Positions 63,284-64,000 of a stretch of DNA of 64,000 bases are shown here, piece by piece. The position numbers and the translations under genes were made by a program. The notes beneath the pieces were generated by a model that did no database searches, had not been told where the DNA came from, and worked only from the letters and a program-made list of their open reading frames with translations. Origin of the DNA: Pseudomonas tumuqii (GTDB lineage: Bacteria > Pseudomonadota > Gammaproteobacteria > Pseudomonadales > Pseudomonadaceae). The DNA lies in NCBI RefSeq assembly GCF_013184545.1, contig NZ_JAAOJA010000005.1:124001-188000 (forward strand). The letters run 5' to 3'. Within the stretch, counting starts at the first letter, position 1, and the number at the start of each line of letters is the position of its first letter.

Positions 63284-64000
63284 CAGGACACCCGCTGCGC
63301 CAGGCAGACGCTGAAGATGCCCCACTCATCGATGCGTTGGGTCAGCTTGCGGAAACCCGCGGCCTCGACCAGTTGGTCCATCTCCGCCTGACTGCGCCGG
63401 CGCATGACCCAGGCTTCGCCGCCGCGGTGGCTGGTCAGGGCGCGGGCGATCAGCTCCAGCTGCGGGTGCCAGGGTTGCCCGGTGTAGACCAGATAACCGC
63501 CCTCTTCCATCGCCGCCGCCAATCCGGCCAGGGAGTCGCCGACCATCTGGTTGCTGCCGAATAATTCATACAAACCGGAGACCACCGCCAGGGTTGGCTG
63601 GGGATCGAGCGCGGCCAGGTCGTCGCGGTCGAAGGCGTCGCCTTTGACGAAGCGGGCGATATCGCACAGGCCCTTCTGTTCGATCAGCGCGGCGCCGTCG
63701 CGCACATTGATATCGCTGTAGTCGCGCAGCAGGATCGAGTCGGGCTGCTGCATGCCTTCCAGGGCTTCGAGGATATAGCGGCCGTGGCCGGCGGCAATAT
63801 CGACGATGCGCACGGCTTCGCCCTGCACGCGCTGCTTGGTCATGGCCAGGCGCAGCAGTTCCTCGGCGTGCACTTTGCGTTGGCGGATGCCGCGCCAGCC
63901 GATGGAGTTCAGGTAGTTCCGGTCGATCAGCTTGCCGAGCGCCGATTTGCCGCTGGGCCGGTTGCGGTAGACGTAATCGAGGGTGCTGCCGGAGTCGAAG
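63283..64000 (-). CDS. Methyltransferase half of a YnbC-like protein (5' end outside window)
   Basis: The frame is open to the right edge. The visible C-terminal 238 codons contain LDYVYRNRPSG, SIGWRGIRQRKVHAEELL and a class I AdoMet-binding motif IVDIAAGHGRYILEAL, with LRDYSDINVRDG and YLVYTGQPWHPQLELIARAL downstream. This matches the methyltransferase part of YnbC proteins, whose N-terminal half is an alpha/beta hydrolase. It is coupled to the phosphatase gene by a TGATG overlap. Confidence 0.82.
   Translation of the reverse strand, partial: FDSGSTLDYVYRNRPSGKSALGKLIDRNYLNSIGWRGIRQRKVHAEELLRLAMTKQRVQGEAVRIVDIAAGHGRYILEALEGMQQPDSILLRDYSDINVRDGAALIEQKGLCDIARFVKGDAFDRDDLAALDPQPTLAVVSGLYELFGSNQMVGDSLAGLAAAMEEGGYLVYTGQPWHPQLELIARALTSHRGGEAWVMRRRSQAEMDQLVEAAGFRKLTQRIDEWGIFSVCLAQRVS

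Overview
The window is a Pseudomonas-type, GC-rich gammaproteobacterial chromosome segment spanning the replication origin. The diagnostic gene order is atpIBEFHAGDC, parB-parA-rsmG-mnmG, mnmE-yidC-yidD-rnpA-rpmH, oriC, dnaA-dnaN-recF-gyrB, with glmR-glmS and glmU beside the atp operon. Genes left of oriC (about 50.1-50.5 kb) run leftward and dnaA to gyrB run rightward, so both arms are co-directional with replication. The species cannot be fixed from the sequence alone.

Layout. 0-0.3 kb: tail of a chemotaxis receptor. 1.0-4.5 kb: AT-rich plus-strand genes separated by three attC-like sites, read here as an integron cassette array without an integrase (membrane protein, glycine-rich protein, HNH protein, bacterial PH-domain protein, lipoprotein, SnoaL-like protein). 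1.8-9.5 kb: five copies of a roughly 70 bp palindromic repeat scattered between genes. 4.5-13.3 kb: small accessory redox modules (LysR/SDR, AraC/SDR/monooxygenase, a PNPOx-FNR-ferredoxin fusion, a GST and a LysR regulator). 13.4-16.1 kb: glmS and its DeoR-type neighbour glmR. 16.3-32 kb: a pirin with a divergent LysR; a long leftward cluster (ycaC-like hydrolase, MFS carrier with a fused monooxygenase-like tail, Tat-exported amidohydrolase, membrane-anchored monooxygenase-like protein, DoxX, second isochorismatase-like hydrolase, alpha/beta hydrolase); two convergent winged-helix/ATPase regulators; and a GlxA-type regulator. 32-50 kb: glmU, ATP synthase, chromosome partition and tRNA-modification genes, membrane-protein insertion and RNase P genes.

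50-64 kb: oriC with DnaA boxes, dnaA-dnaN-recF-gyrB, and two parS sites inside recF. Behind gyrB lies a decayed patch with the remnant of a superfamily 2 helicase, possibly from a TOTE-type conflict system. Beside it is an unannotated-looking small RNA with a sigma-54 promoter, an upstream CbrB-like inverted repeat and about six AANAANAA motifs. This fits the CrcZ/CrcY/CrcX family of Hfq-Crc decoys. A BCCT-like transporter follows, then a leftward lipid-modification operon resembling E. coli ynbBCD (CdsA-like cytidylyltransferase, acyltransferase, small membrane protein, PAP2/dual-specificity phosphatase, methyltransferase) that runs off the right edge.

The least ordinary parts are the orphan cassette array, the palindromic repeat family that seems to sit in attC remnants, the Crc-type sRNA, the helicase remnant, and a second DnaA-box-rich spacer between mnmG and mnmE.
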